A stretch of 33,551 nt of DNA from contig DXHV01000030.1 of assembly GCA_019113165.1 (NCBI GenBank), positions 1 through 33,551 on the forward strand. Direction: 5' to 3'. A model generated the notes under the pieces. That model worked only from the letters and a program-made list of their open reading frames with translations, was not told where the DNA came from and made no database searches. The position numbers and the translations under genes were made by a program. This document shows positions 1 to 10,351 of the stretch, in pieces; positions within the stretch are counted from its first letter, which is position 1, and each line of letters starts with the position of its first letter. Source of the stretch: Candidatus Desulfovibrio intestinipullorum (lineage in GTDB: Bacteria; Desulfobacterota; Desulfovibrionia; Desulfovibrionales; Desulfovibrionaceae).

Positions 1-179
1 TGATTCGCCAGGTCATAGTAGGAAAACCGAAACTCTGGATTCTGCTTGAGTTGTTCGATGAGCCACGCCAATCCCCGGTTGTAGGTATAACGTGAACAAC
101 CGCAAGAGCATGCACACGCCCTGGCTTGCGCACCATTTGGCTCGAGCTTGAAGAGAAAAGACTTGAAAAGAGTACCCAT
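1..179 (-). CDS. tnpB: TnpB/OrfB transposase-associated protein of an IS200/IS605-type element, 5' end only (partial)
   Basis: The minus strand reads open from an ATG at 177-179 to the window edge, giving about 59 residues. An AAGGAA Shine-Dalgarno sequence lies about 5 nt upstream. The peptide resembles the TnpB/OrfB N-terminal helix-turn-helix: a KSFLFKLEPNGAQAR stretch (residues 6-20) followed by GCSRYTYNRGLAW, like the usual K-F-R-L-P-EQ...G-RFVYN-AL pattern. TnpB proteins are RNA-guided nucleases carried by IS200/IS605 and IS607 elements. The catalytic RuvC-like part and zinc finger would lie beyond the window, so intactness cannot be judged. No tnpA is seen upstream. The element boundary must lie to the right of 179, within the gene-free stretch before glnN, but I could not place it. 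The stretch is short, so the family call is moderately sure. Confidence 0.6.
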   Translation of the reverse strand, partial: MGTLFKSFLFKLEPNGAQARACACSCGCSRYTYNRGLAWLIEQLKQNPEFRFSYYDLAN

Positions 180-322
180 GACACTTCCTTAGCCAGGAAT
201 TCTGGAGAACGTCAAGGAGCAATGCGCGCCTTTCATCCCCACCCTTACGGATGGGGTATTTCGGCGCGTCTGATAAAAATGATTTTTGGAACAATGTTTT
301 TGCAGTGCAAAAGACTTGTATC

Positions 323-373
323 GGGCCCTTCGGAGACACCCTATTCCCCCGAAAGCATGCCCCCGAAGGGCCC
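323..373. repeat. Perfect 11-bp inverted repeat with 29-nt spacer
   Basis: GGGCCCTTCGG at 323-333 is exactly complementary to CCGAAGGGCCC at 363-373. It lies about 145 bp upstream of the tnpB start. It could be a subterminal hairpin of the IS200/IS605-type element, a REP-like element or a transcription terminator. No adjacent T-run or recognisable cleavage site decides between these. Confidence 0.5.
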
Positions 374-578
374 TCAGGTACCTGCAGAACATGCCCCCTG
401 AAGCCATGGGGTCCGGGCGTTGCGCCCTTCCCCCAGGACTCCTGCGCACAATCTGCAGGACATTTTGCTCTCATATGTACTCAGGGCACCCGGTCCCTCA
501 GGATTTCCCCCGAAATCCGCGGGATCCTGGCCCCTGATGCAGGCCAAAAGCCTGCTTGAAAGCAATTTGCACTTGTCC

Positions 579-608
579 GGCACAAAAGAGAGCAGCCTCT
601 CTTGTGCC
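579..608 (-). terminator. Probable glnN terminator hairpin
   Basis: The stem is formed by 579-592 and 597-608 (about 12 bp with a 2-nt bulge, four-base loop) and begins 13 nt after the glnN stop. On the minus strand an inner AAGAGAG/CTCTCTT stem runs into TTTT, so a short stem plus T-run can be drawn. There is no long T-tract beyond the full stem, so efficiency is uncertain. Confidence 0.45.
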
Positions 609-621
609 TGTCAGATGCATC

Positions 622-2802
622 CTAATGCATCCACAAAAGTTCCGAATACTTGGGCAGGGTCCAGTCCCTGTCGTCCACCAGGCGCTCCATGGCATCCGCG
701 TGCAGGCGCACATCGGCCATGAGGGGCAGCAGGGTCTCCCTGGCAGCCCTGGCCCGGGCCAGGGCCTCGTCTTTTGCACTCACGGCCTCAAGGGCGGCAT
801 CGAGTTCGCCGACAAGGCGTTGCAGGGCCAGCACATGGTTGCGGATGGTGAGGGCCGATGCCAGTTCCGCCTCGGCATCAAGGCCTGCCTCTCTCGTCTT
901 CAGGAGCAGATCGCAGGACTCGCGCTGAGCCTTCAGGCAGGGCGGCAGGACTCTGGTGCGGACCAGATCGCTCAGCACATGGGCTTCAAGGACCAGTTCC
1001 TTGGCATAGGCATCAAGCAGGATGTCCTGACGGGAGAGCATCTCGCGCTCGCTTAAAATCCCGTGCCGCAGGAAGACATTCATCACATCAGGATCCGAAT
1101 AGCGCTCCAGGGCATCCACGGTATTGTTCAGATTGGGCAGGCCGCGCTTCGCGGCCTCCCTGGTCCAGCTTTCCGCATAGCCGTTGCCGTTGAAGACGAC
1201 GGGCATGTGCTCTTTGAATTCCCTGGGCAGGAATTCCTGCAGGGCCTGATTGAGGCTTGCTCCGGCGGAGACGGCAGCCTCCAGCTGGGTGGCAATGTCG
1301 TCCAGGGCGCAGGCCACGGCGGCATTGAGGGCAATGTTGACCGGCGCAATGGACTGGGAGGAGCCCACGGCCCTGAACTCGAACTTGTTGCCAGTGAAGG
1401 CAAAGGGGCTTGTCCTGTTGCGGTCGGAAAGATCCACGGGCAGGGGCGGCAGGCTGGAGACGCCGATTTCCAGAACGCTGCTCTTGTGGCTGCGCAGGGG
1501 CTTGCCGCTGATGATGCTCTCTATGACTTCGTTGAGCTGATCGCCCAGATAGACGGAGATGATGGCCGGCGGCGCCTCGTTGGCGCCCAGGCGGTGGTCA
1601 TTGCCGGCGCCGATGGTGCCAAGCCTGAGTGCCGTGGCATGCTTGTGCACGGCCCGCAGCACGGCGGCCAGGAAGACCAGGAACTGGGCATTGTCCCTGG
1701 GCGTGGAGCCCGGGTTCAGCAGGTTGTTGCCGTCGCTGTCGGACATGGACCAGTTGTTGTGCTTGCCCGAACCGTTCACCCCGGCAAAGGGCTTTTCGTG
1801 AAGGAGGCAGACAAAGCCGTGGCGGGCGGCCAGATGGCGCATCATGTTCATGGTGAGCATGTTGTGGTCGCAGGCCATGTTGGCGTCTTCGTAGACGGGC
1901 GCTATCTCGAACTGCCCGGGCGCCACCTCGTTGTGGCGGGTCTTGGCCGGAATGCCCAGACGGAGGAGCTCGTCTTCCACGTCCTCCATGAAGCTCTGCA
2001 CCCTGGACGGAATGGCGCCAAAGTAATGGTCCTCAAGCTCCTGGCCCTTGGGCGAGGGCGCGCCCAGCAGGGTGCGTCCGCAGAGCAGCAGGTCGGGGCG
2101 CAGGGCAGCAAGATTCCTGTCCACCAGGAAATATTCCTGCTCCGGCCCCACCTGGGACTGCACGGAGGTCGCCGTGGTATTGCCAAAGAGGCGCAGGATG
2201 CGCAAAGCCTGCCTGGAGAGGGCTGCCATGGAGCGCAGGAGGGGTATCTTGCGGTCCAGGGCCTCGCCCGAATAGGAGTAGAAGAAGGTCGGGATGTGCA
2301 GGGTCGCGGAATAGGGACCGGGAATCACAAAGACCGGCACCGACGGATCCCAGGCCGTGTAGCCCCTGGCCTCGAAGGTGGAACGCAGGCCGCCGGACGG
2401 GAAGGAGGAAGCGTCCGGTTCGCCGCTGATGAGCATCTTGCCGGAGAAGTCGCTGATGGCCCGGCCATCGCCCACCGGCGAGAGAAAGGCATCGTGCTTT
2501 TCGGCCGTGGTGCCTGTCATGGGCTGGAACCAGTGGGTATAGTGGGTGGCTCCCTTGGAGAGGGCCCATTCCTTCATGGCCGCAGCCACGCTGTCTGCCA
2601 TGGCCGGATCCAGGCGGCCGCCGCTGTGAATGATGCGCTCGAGACTGGCGTAGACGTCCTTGGGCAGACGCTTGCGCATCTCGTCCAGGGTGAAAACGTA
2701 CTCGCCAAAGATGTCGTCCGTGGTCGTGTTTTCGGCAAGGCCCCCCTGCACAGGTGCTGTGGACATGGCGGCAAAGACGGCCTCTGTTCGTGCGTGAGAC
2801 AT
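622..2802 (-). CDS. glnN: Type III glutamine synthetase
   Basis: Makes glutamine from glutamate, ammonia and ATP in the cytoplasm. The product is 726 residues, the usual size of the large type III (GlnN) family and far longer than type I enzymes of about 450-470. The type III signature HWFQPMTGTTAEKHD is at residues 90-104. The catalytic core shows NEVAPGQFEIAPVYED and GVNGSGKHNNWS, which supply metal and ATP contacts. The frame extends to a TTG at 2823, but the ATG at 2800-2802 has a GGAG six bases upstream and is preferred. A near-consensus sigma-54 promoter lies at 2949-2965, and the next gene upstream on the same strand encodes a NifA-like sigma-54 activator. The layout therefore suggests nitrogen-responsive activation. 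A hairpin at 579-608 probably ends the transcript. Confidence 0.95.
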   Translation of the reverse strand: MSHARTEAVFAAMSTAPVQGGLAENTTTDDIFGEYVFTLDEMRKRLPKDVYASLERIIHSGGRLDPAMADSVAAAMKEWALSKGATHYTHWFQPMTGTTAEKHDAFLSPVGDGRAISDFSGKMLISGEPDASSFPSGGLRSTFEARGYTAWDPSVPVFVIPGPYSATLHIPTFFYSYSGEALDRKIPLLRSMAALSRQALRILRLFGNTTATSVQSQVGPEQEYFLVDRNLAALRPDLLLCGRTLLGAPSPKGQELEDHYFGAIPSRVQSFMEDVEDELLRLGIPAKTRHNEVAPGQFEIAPVYEDANMACDHNMLTMNMMRHLAARHGFVCLLHEKPFAGVNGSGKHNNWSMSDSDGNNLLNPGSTPRDNAQFLVFLAAVLRAVHKHATALRLGTIGAGNDHRLGANEAPPAIISVYLGDQLNEVIESIISGKPLRSHKSSVLEIGVSSLPPLPVDLSDRNRTSPFAFTGNKFEFRAVGSSQSIAPVNIALNAAVACALDDIATQLEAAVSAGASLNQALQEFLPREFKEHMPVVFNGNGYAESWTREAAKRGLPNLNNTVDALERYSDPDVMNVFLRHGILSEREMLSRQDILLDAYAKELVLEAHVLSDLVRTRVLPPCLKAQRESCDLLLKTREAGLDAEAELASALTIRNHVLALQRLVGELDAALEAVSAKDEALARARAARETLLPLMADVRLHADAMERLVDDRDWTLPKYSELLWMH

Positions 2803-2948
2803 GAAGAACTCCGGTGCTGACAAAAAAGGCGGGGGACCCTTTCAGCAAAAAAATCTGTCAGCTTGAGGGCGCATGGGGCGCTTTCAGGCTGTTTGGTTCG
2901 TTGTTTTGGGACAGGTCCCCGAGGGAAGGACGCTGTCTCCTGCTTTAT

Positions 2949-2965
2949 AGCAAGGAGCGTGCCAA
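2949..2965 (-). promoter_or_regulatory. Sigma-54 (-24/-12) promoter of glnN
   Basis: Reading the minus strand, TTGGCACGCTCCTTGCT matches the consensus TTGGCACG-N4-TTGCW at every defined position, with correct spacing between the GG (-24) and GC (-12) elements. It points at glnN with a predicted leader of about 135 nt. Confidence 0.88.
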
Positions 2966-3030
2966 ACCATGCACAATTGTCCCGGTCCTCACCCTTTTCC
3001 TTCTCTTTGCCTGTGAAATCAACTGCTTGC

Positions 3031-3080
3031 AAAAAAGCCCCCGCCCCTTGTGCCTGTACGCCAGACAAGGGATACGGGGG
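3031..3080 (-). terminator. Rho-independent terminator after the NifA-like gene
   Basis: CCCTTGT (3045-3051) pairs with ACAAGGG (3065-3071), extended by CCCCCG (3038-3043) with CGGGGG (3075-3080). On the minus strand the stem is followed by C and six Ts (3031-3036). It lies about 180 nt after the activator's stop and upstream of the glnN promoter, insulating the two units. Confidence 0.7.
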
Positions 3081-3262
3081 TTGTGCACGCCTCGTTTTCT
3101 ACATTTTTGTTATTTTTTGTCCGGGATTGACGCCGAATCTGTCCGAACCCCGCAGGCACAGCAGAGTCAAACTACTTGAATTCCTGTTTAAAAATGATTT
3201 TTTTTAAAGTTACACAAATGTCGTTTTTAGGCTCTCGCAAACAGGAACACTTTCACAAAGTG

Positions 3263-5092
3263 TCATTTTGCGATCTGACCGCCCTGTCTGCCGCGCCTGA
3301 AGTCCTTGTAGCTGATTTTGTACTTGCGCAGGCGCAGGCCAAGGATGCGCTGGGTCAGGCCCAGAGCTTCGGCCGCCCTGGCAATCTGACCGCCGCTGGC
3401 CTCCATGGCGTCCACGATGCAGGCCTTTTCCAGTTCATCCAGATGTTCCTGCAGCGTGCCCTGGGATCTTCGCTGGGCACCGGGTTCGCTTGTCTGCGCC
3501 TGCCCTGCATAGACATGCATGGCTGTGGGCAGATGCTGGGGCAGGATAAGGTGCTGCGTGCCCAGCACAAGCACAGCCCGTTCCATGGCGTTTTCCAGTT
3601 CCCTGATATTGCCGGGCCATCTGTAGCGCTGCAGCATGTCCATGGCGGCCAGGGAAATGCGCACATCGTCCCTGCCTGCCTGGGCGGCAAACTTCTGCAC
3701 AAAGTGGTGGGCCAGGGGCAGGATGTCATCCTGACGATCGCGCAGGGGCGGCAGGACGATGGGAAAGACATTGAGCCTGTAGTAGAGATCCCTGCGAAAG
3801 GTGCCCTGCTCCACCATCTCTTCCAGGTTCCTGTTGGTGGCCGTGATGAGGCGCACATCCACATTGATGGGGACCGTGCCGCCCAGACGCTCGAAGGATC
3901 GCTCCTGCAATACGCGCAGAAGCTTGGCCTGGGCCATGAGGGAGAGCTCGCCCACCTCGTCCAGGAAGAGCGTGCCGCCGTCTGCCAGCTCGAAGCACCC
4001 CTTGCGCATGGCCACGGCGCCGGTAAAGGCGCCCTTCTCGTGGCCAAAGAGCTCGCTTTCAATGAGGCTTTCCGGCAGGGCCGCGCAGTTGATGGCCTCG
4101 AAGCGGCGATCGCCCCTGGCCGAGGCCTTGTGGATGGCCCTGGCGGCCAGTTCCTTGCCCGTGCCTGATTCGCCCTGCAGGAACACGGTGGCCTGGGACT
4201 GGCTCACCTGCAGGATCTGGGCATAGACACGCTGCATGACGTCGGAATTGCCGATAAAGCCGCTGGGCCGGCCAGGCATGGCATTGTGCTCGTCCATCTT
4301 GCGCTGGGCTTCCCAGGCCGCGTAGCCCAGCAGCATGGCAATGATGAAGAGCAGCTGTTCCTCTTCCTCGAGCTGCACTTCCTCGGCAAGGAGCCGGTCC
4401 ACGGACAGGGCGCCCACCACCTGCTGATTGAGGCGTATGGGCACGCAGATGTAGGAAATATCGCTGCGGGCCAGATCCCTGGATCTGGTCCTGTTCAGAA
4501 AGCGCGGCTCTTCCGAGACTCTGGAGATGTACATGGGCTCGCCGCTCTGCACCACGTGGCCGATGATGCCCTCGCCCTGCAGATAGTGGCCGCGGGATCG
4601 CTCGGAGGGCTTGAGACCGTAGGAGGCCTCTATGCGTATCTCGCCCGTCCTGGGCGAGACCAGGGTAATGGTGCCCTGCATCATGTGCAGGCGTCCGGCC
4701 ATGAGGGCCAGCACCTGATCCAGGCAGTCCTTCACGTCCGGCGTGGCACTGAGCACTCGGGCAATGTCGTAGAGCAGGGAGAGGTAGGTCACGCCCCGCG
4801 AGCCCATGGCCGTCATGGCGCCCATGATGGTCGTGTCGTTCAGGGCGCCCGTAGCGTTCTTCGCTTCTGCAGAACCTTTTGCCTGCCCCTGCAGTCCCTG
4901 CATCGCCTGGGCAAAGAGAGAGGCCTGGGCTGCGCTCTCTTCCGACCGGGCCCCTGCCTTCTCCTGCGGGCGCGCCCCGGGATGCTCTTTGGGATGCTCT
5001 TTGGGACGCTCTTCGGGACGCTCTTTCAGGCTGTCCCTGGCCCCGGCAGACTCTGTCCTGCCCTGTCTGAACGCTTTGTTCTCGTAGATCAT
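3263..5092 (-). CDS. NifA-like sigma-54-dependent activator (GAF, AAA+, HTH)
   Basis: A cytoplasmic enhancer-binding protein of 609 residues. Residues 1-80 are a charged, low-complexity tail; 105-260 form a GAF-type sensory domain. The AAA+ module has Walker A GESGTGKE (307-314), an intact GAFTGA sigma-54 contact loop (354-359), Walker B GGTLFLDE (372-379) and arginine-finger region FRRDLYYRLN. A Fis/NifA-type helix-turn-helix occupies about 553-595. The ATG at 5090-5092 follows a GGGGGAA ribosome-binding site. Domain order and the C-terminal helix resemble NifA/VnfA, but no nif genes are visible. Its neighbour glnN has a perfect sigma-54 promoter, so a role in ammonia assimilation is the simplest inference. 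The GAF ligand is unknown, and the cysteine cluster of oxygen-sensing NifA proteins is absent from the linker. Confidence 0.9.
   Translation of the reverse strand: MIYENKAFRQGRTESAGARDSLKERPEERPKEHPKEHPGARPQEKAGARSEESAAQASLFAQAMQGLQGQAKGSAEAKNATGALNDTTIMGAMTAMGSRGVTYLSLLYDIARVLSATPDVKDCLDQVLALMAGRLHMMQGTITLVSPRTGEIRIEASYGLKPSERSRGHYLQGEGIIGHVVQSGEPMYISRVSEEPRFLNRTRSRDLARSDISYICVPIRLNQQVVGALSVDRLLAEEVQLEEEEQLLFIIAMLLGYAAWEAQRKMDEHNAMPGRPSGFIGNSDVMQRVYAQILQVSQSQATVFLQGESGTGKELAARAIHKASARGDRRFEAINCAALPESLIESELFGHEKGAFTGAVAMRKGCFELADGGTLFLDEVGELSLMAQAKLLRVLQERSFERLGGTVPINVDVRLITATNRNLEEMVEQGTFRRDLYYRLNVFPIVLPPLRDRQDDILPLAHHFVQKFAAQAGRDDVRISLAAMDMLQRYRWPGNIRELENAMERAVLVLGTQHLILPQHLPTAMHVYAGQAQTSEPGAQRRSQGTLQEHLDELEKACIVDAMEASGGQIARAAEALGLTQRILGLRLRKYKISYKDFRRGRQGGQIAK
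4979..5026 (-). repeat. Four tandem 12-bp repeats inside the NifA-like gene
   Basis: Four copies of a GGGAYGCTCTTY unit (plus-strand reading) at 4979-4990, 4991-5002, 5003-5014 and 5015-5026. On the coding strand they give four-residue repeats of the KERP/EERP/KEHP type near residues 23-38, ahead of the GAF domain. Copy-number changes would stay in frame. Confidence 0.85.
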
Positions 5093-5154
5093 GTTTCCCC
5101 CGATGATCCGCGCTCCGGGACTGGGTCAGATCCAGTCCCTGCATGCAAAAAGAG

Positions 5155-5212
5155 AAAAAAGAGCCGCATTCTACCAAAAGCCCTGTTTTTTCGGTACAAT
5201 ACGCTCTTTTTT
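5155..5212. repeat. Nested inverted repeats upstream of the NifA-like gene
   Basis: AAAAAAGAGC (5155-5164) is the exact complement of GCTCTTTTTT (5203-5212). Inside it TACCAAAA (5172-5179) can pair with the TTTT-C-GGTA stretch (5188-5196). A further 8-bp dyad, GGGACTGG/CCAGTCCC, lies at 5117-5139 just before the start codon. The long arm ends in T-runs on both strands, so it may act as a two-way terminator or a leader structure. Confidence 0.4.
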
Positions 5213-5233
5213 CACGGGCAGGCTGTCCTGCCG

Positions 5234-5268
5234 CAGGGGACAGAAGGGCCAGGCCCTCCTGTCCCCTG
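5234..5268 (-). terminator. Strong hairpin after argF
   Basis: CAGGGGACAG (5234-5243) pairs with CTGTCCCCTG (5259-5268), continued inward by AGGGCC/GGCCCT, making a near-perfect stem of about 17 bp starting 9 nt after the argF stop. No T-run follows on the minus strand; the T-rich side lies on the plus strand. It is probably a 3'-end stabiliser or terminator. Confidence 0.5.
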
Positions 5269-5277
5269 TTCTTTCTT

Positions 5278-6312
5278 CTAGAAGCCGGCCCTGGTCAGCG
5301 CCTCGTCAATGTCTTCCTCGGCCAGAGTGGCCACCATGACAGCCTTGATGGTGTGCATGCGGTTGGCCGCTTCCAGGAAGGCCGCATTGCGGTCGGACTC
5401 GAAGACCTCGTCGTTCACTTCCATGCACTCCACGCCGTACTTCTGGTAGATCTGCTCGCCAATGGTCGTCTCGCGGTTGTGGAAGGCCGGCAGGCAGTGC
5501 AGGAAACGGCACTCGGGATTGCCGGTCTTGTCCATGACTTCGCCTGTCACCCTGTAGGGGGTCAGAAGCTCGATGCGCTCCTTCCATACGGAGTCGGGCT
5601 CGCCCATGGACACCCACACGTCCGAATAGAGGAAATCGCAGCCCTCGACGCCCTTGTCCACGTCTTCGGTGCGTTCGATGACGGCGCCGGACCGGGCGGC
5701 CTGTTCCTGTGCCAGGGCAAAGACTTCGTCGCTCGTCCACAGGCTTTTTGGCGCCACGGAGCGGAAGTTCACGCCCAGCATGGCACAGCCCACCATGAGG
5801 GAGTTGCCCATGTTGTAGCGGGCGTCGCCAAGATAGGCCATGGTCAGTCCCTTGAGGGGCTTGCCCGTGCATTCGGTCATGGTGAGCATGTCGGCCAGAA
5901 GCTGGGTGGGATGCCATTCATTGGTGAGGCCGTTCCACACCGGCACACTGGCGTACTGGGCCAGACGCTCCACAATGTCCTGACCAAAGCCGCGGTACTC
6001 TATGCCGTCAAAGAAGCCGCTTAAGACCCTGGCTGTGTCGGCCATGCTTTCCTTCTTGCCGACCTGGGATCCCGTGGGCCCCAGGTAGGTCACATGGGCA
6101 CCCTGATCATGGGCTGCCACCTCGAAGGAGCAGCGGGTTCTGGTGGAATCCTTCTCGAAGAGCAGGGCTATGTTGAGGCCCTTCATGAGCTGCGGCTCCC
6201 TGCGGGCCTTCTTGGCGGCCTTGAGCCTGGCAGCAAGGGTGATCAGGTATTCAAGGTCTGCAGGAGCAAAATCGAGTTCCTTGAGAAAATTTTTCCTGTA
6301 CAGCCTGTTCAT
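5278..6312 (-). CDS. argF: Ornithine carbamoyltransferase
   Basis: Transfers the carbamoyl group from carbamoyl phosphate to ornithine, giving citrulline in arginine biosynthesis; the catabolic form (ArcB) runs the reverse reaction. The product is 344 residues. Carbamoyl-phosphate-binding motif STRTRCSFE lies near residue 60, then [10 protein letters not shown], a [12 protein letters not shown] segment, and HCLPAFHN (ornithine-binding HCLP motif) near the C-terminus. The frame continues upstream to 6408, but the first 32 codons do not resemble the family. The ATG at 6310-6312 starts MNRLYRKNF, a normal start for the family, with GGAGG 11 nt upstream. No other arg or arc gene is adjacent, so argF versus arcB cannot be settled from context. 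It lies about 245 bp from uvrA and probably has its own promoter. A TTGCG-N10-CGCAA dyad at 6461-6480 is a possible operator. Confidence 0.9.
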   Translation of the reverse strand: MNRLYRKNFLKELDFAPADLEYLITLAARLKAAKKARREPQLMKGLNIALLFEKDSTRTRCSFEVAAHDQGAHVTYLGPTGSQVGKKESMADTARVLSGFFDGIEYRGFGQDIVERLAQYASVPVWNGLTNEWHPTQLLADMLTMTECTGKPLKGLTMAYLGDARYNMGNSLMVGCAMLGVNFRSVAPKSLWTSDEVFALAQEQAARSGAVIERTEDVDKGVEGCDFLYSDVWVSMGEPDSVWKERIELLTPYRVTGEVMDKTGNPECRFLHCLPAFHNRETTIGEQIYQKYGVECMEVNDEVFESDRNAAFLEAANRMHTIKAVMVATLAEEDIDEALTRAGF

Positions 6313-6530
6313 ATGGGCAACGTCCTCCCCGAAAAAACACAGTGTCCGCACAGGCCACGGGGGGAATGCACACAGGGATGCCGTGCTGCGGGACACGATA
6401 GGAATCAAAAAGAAAGGGAAAAAGCCAGTTTACCGTCTTCGGTCCGGGAATGCAAGACCGTTGCGAAAATTGTCACGCAAGCTGTTCCTGTCACCAGGGC
6501 TCGGCGGGATGCCCTGACAGCACGGAGCCA

Positions 6531-6553
6531 GGGCACGCCCTGTCAGCGTGCCC
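6531..6553 (-). terminator. Possible uvrA terminator hairpin
   Basis: GGGCACGC (6531-6538) and GCGTGCCC (6546-6553) form a perfect 8-bp stem with a 7-nt loop, starting 3 nt after the uvrA stop. A second pairing, CTGACAG with CTGTCAG, overlaps it. There is no T-run, so intrinsic termination is uncertain. Confidence 0.35.
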
Positions 6554-6556
6554 GTC

Positions 6557-9490
<2,934 letters not shown>

Positions 9491-9577
9491 GGGGTCTCGC
9501 ATCCTTGGCACTGGGCCGCACTGCACGAAAAACGGGGAAGAACAATCCGAAAGACGGGAAGAAGATAGGACGGCAGC

Positions 9578-10162
9578 CTAGCGCTCCAGCCAGTCGGCAA
9601 GCTTGGCCTCGTAGGCCTCCTGCGTGTAGCGCATCTGCTCGTAGAAGCCTGCGGCCTCGCGCTGCCTGCTGGCCTCGGCCAGAATGATGGCTGCGGCCAC
9701 GGAGACATTGAAGCTCTGTATCATGCCGTACATGGGGATGTAGAGCTCGCCTGTGGCAATGCTGGCCAGCTCCGGGGCCACGCCGCTGTGCTCGTTGCCA
9801 AGGATGATGGCCGTGGGCTTCGTGAAGTCCCAGCTGCGCAGGGGCCTGGCCGTGGGCGTGCAGTCCGTGACCAGGATCTGCATGCCGGAGAGGGCTGCCT
9901 GCAGCTCCTCCTTGTCGCGGTGGCGCCGTGTGGCCACCCACTTGCGTGCCGAGGCCGAGGACTTGCGGCCCAGCAGGGGAAAGGCCGTATCCGTGTAGTA
10001 CAGATGCACGCTCTCCACGCCAAAGGCATCGCAGGAACGGTAGATGGCGGACACATTGTGGGGATCATGGATATTGGCAAGCACAAGGGTCAGATCGGGC
10101 TGCCTGTGCTGCAGGACTCTGGCCATCTTGTCGCGGCGTCTCTGGGTGGGATTCTTGGGCAT
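9578..10162 (-). CDS. trmH: SpoU/TrmH-family RNA 2'-O-methyltransferase
   Basis: SPOUT-fold methyltransferase using S-adenosylmethionine, most likely forming 2'-O-methylguanosine at tRNA position 18. The product is 194 residues. The three SpoU motifs are visible: motif 1 ANIHDPHNVSAIYRSCDAFG (about residues 29-48) with the conserved Asn and Arg; motif 2 IILGNEHSGV; motif 3 IPMYGMIQSFNVSVAAAI. The basic C-terminal extension after motif 3 is typical of TrmH rather than RlmB, which has an N-terminal substrate domain. The ATG at 10160-10162 begins MPKNPTQRRRDKM; the upstream extension to 10222 looks non-coding. The Shine-Dalgarno is weak (an AGG about 12 nt upstream). uvrA follows 87 nt downstream. 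The exact tRNA target is inferred from family. Confidence 0.88.
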   Translation of the reverse strand: MPKNPTQRRRDKMARVLQHRQPDLTLVLANIHDPHNVSAIYRSCDAFGVESVHLYYTDTAFPLLGRKSSASARKWVATRRHRDKEELQAALSGMQILVTDCTPTARPLRSWDFTKPTAIILGNEHSGVAPELASIATGELYIPMYGMIQSFNVSVAAAIILAEASRQREAAGFYEQMRYTQEAYEAKLADWLER

Positions 10163-10247
10163 GGAAAAAAACCTGACCTGTTGAAAAGGGGAAAGGACTG
10201 AAGAGGCCCTGCAAGTACCCACAAAGAAAAAGCCTTGTCAACAGGCC

Positions 10248-10318
10248 CAAAAGAGAGCGGCCGGAGCCCCCTGAAGCTGGGGGTCCGGCCTGTTCTCCGG
10301 GCCCGTTCATCCGGGCCC
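10248..10318 (-). terminator. Double-hairpin terminator after the antiporter gene
   Basis: On the minus strand a GGGCCCG/CGGGCCC hairpin (10299-10318) is followed by a strong GGCCGGA-CCCCC stem with a one-base bulge (10259-10290), then GCTCTCTTTT. It lies 34-100 nt after the stop at 10352 and separates the antiporter from trmH. Confidence 0.75.
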
Positions 10319-10351
10319 TTCTTTATGCAGTCGTTGCGGTCGGTTCTGCTG

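Larger units (their letters stand above)
180..621. other. Gene-free region between tnpB fragment and glnN
   Basis: About 440 bases without a convincing gene. The open frames here lack ribosome-binding sites and family resemblance. The stretch should contain the upstream end of the tnpB-bearing element and the glnN 3' end. It holds several inverted repeats: 323-333 with 363-373, GGATTT/AAATCC at 501-518, CAGGC/GCCTG at 540-554, and a strong hairpin at 579-608. Confidence 0.5.
2803..3262. other. glnN upstream control region
   Basis: This 460-bp gene-free stretch holds a sigma-54 promoter (2949-2965), a terminator for the upstream activator gene (3031-3080), an A/T-rich block around 3185-3215, and a short dyad ACACTTT-cac-AAAGTGT (3247-3263) overlapping the activator's stop codon. 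The DNA between 2966 and 3262 is where enhancer sites for a sigma-54 activator would be expected. I see no exact TGT-N10-ACA NifA site. Confidence 0.6.

Noticed and set aside
1063..2820. 585-residue plus-strand open frame opposite glnN
   Set aside because: Antisense shadow of a G/C-rich gene. It is rich in His, Gly, Val and Ala without any domain, and the opposite strand encodes an unmistakable glutamine synthetase.
3038..3080. Large dyad upstream of glnN considered as an activator-binding site
   Set aside because: The minus strand continues into six Ts, so a terminator for the upstream gene explains it better. Its TGT-N13-ACA spacing also does not fit the NifA TGT-N10-ACA pattern.
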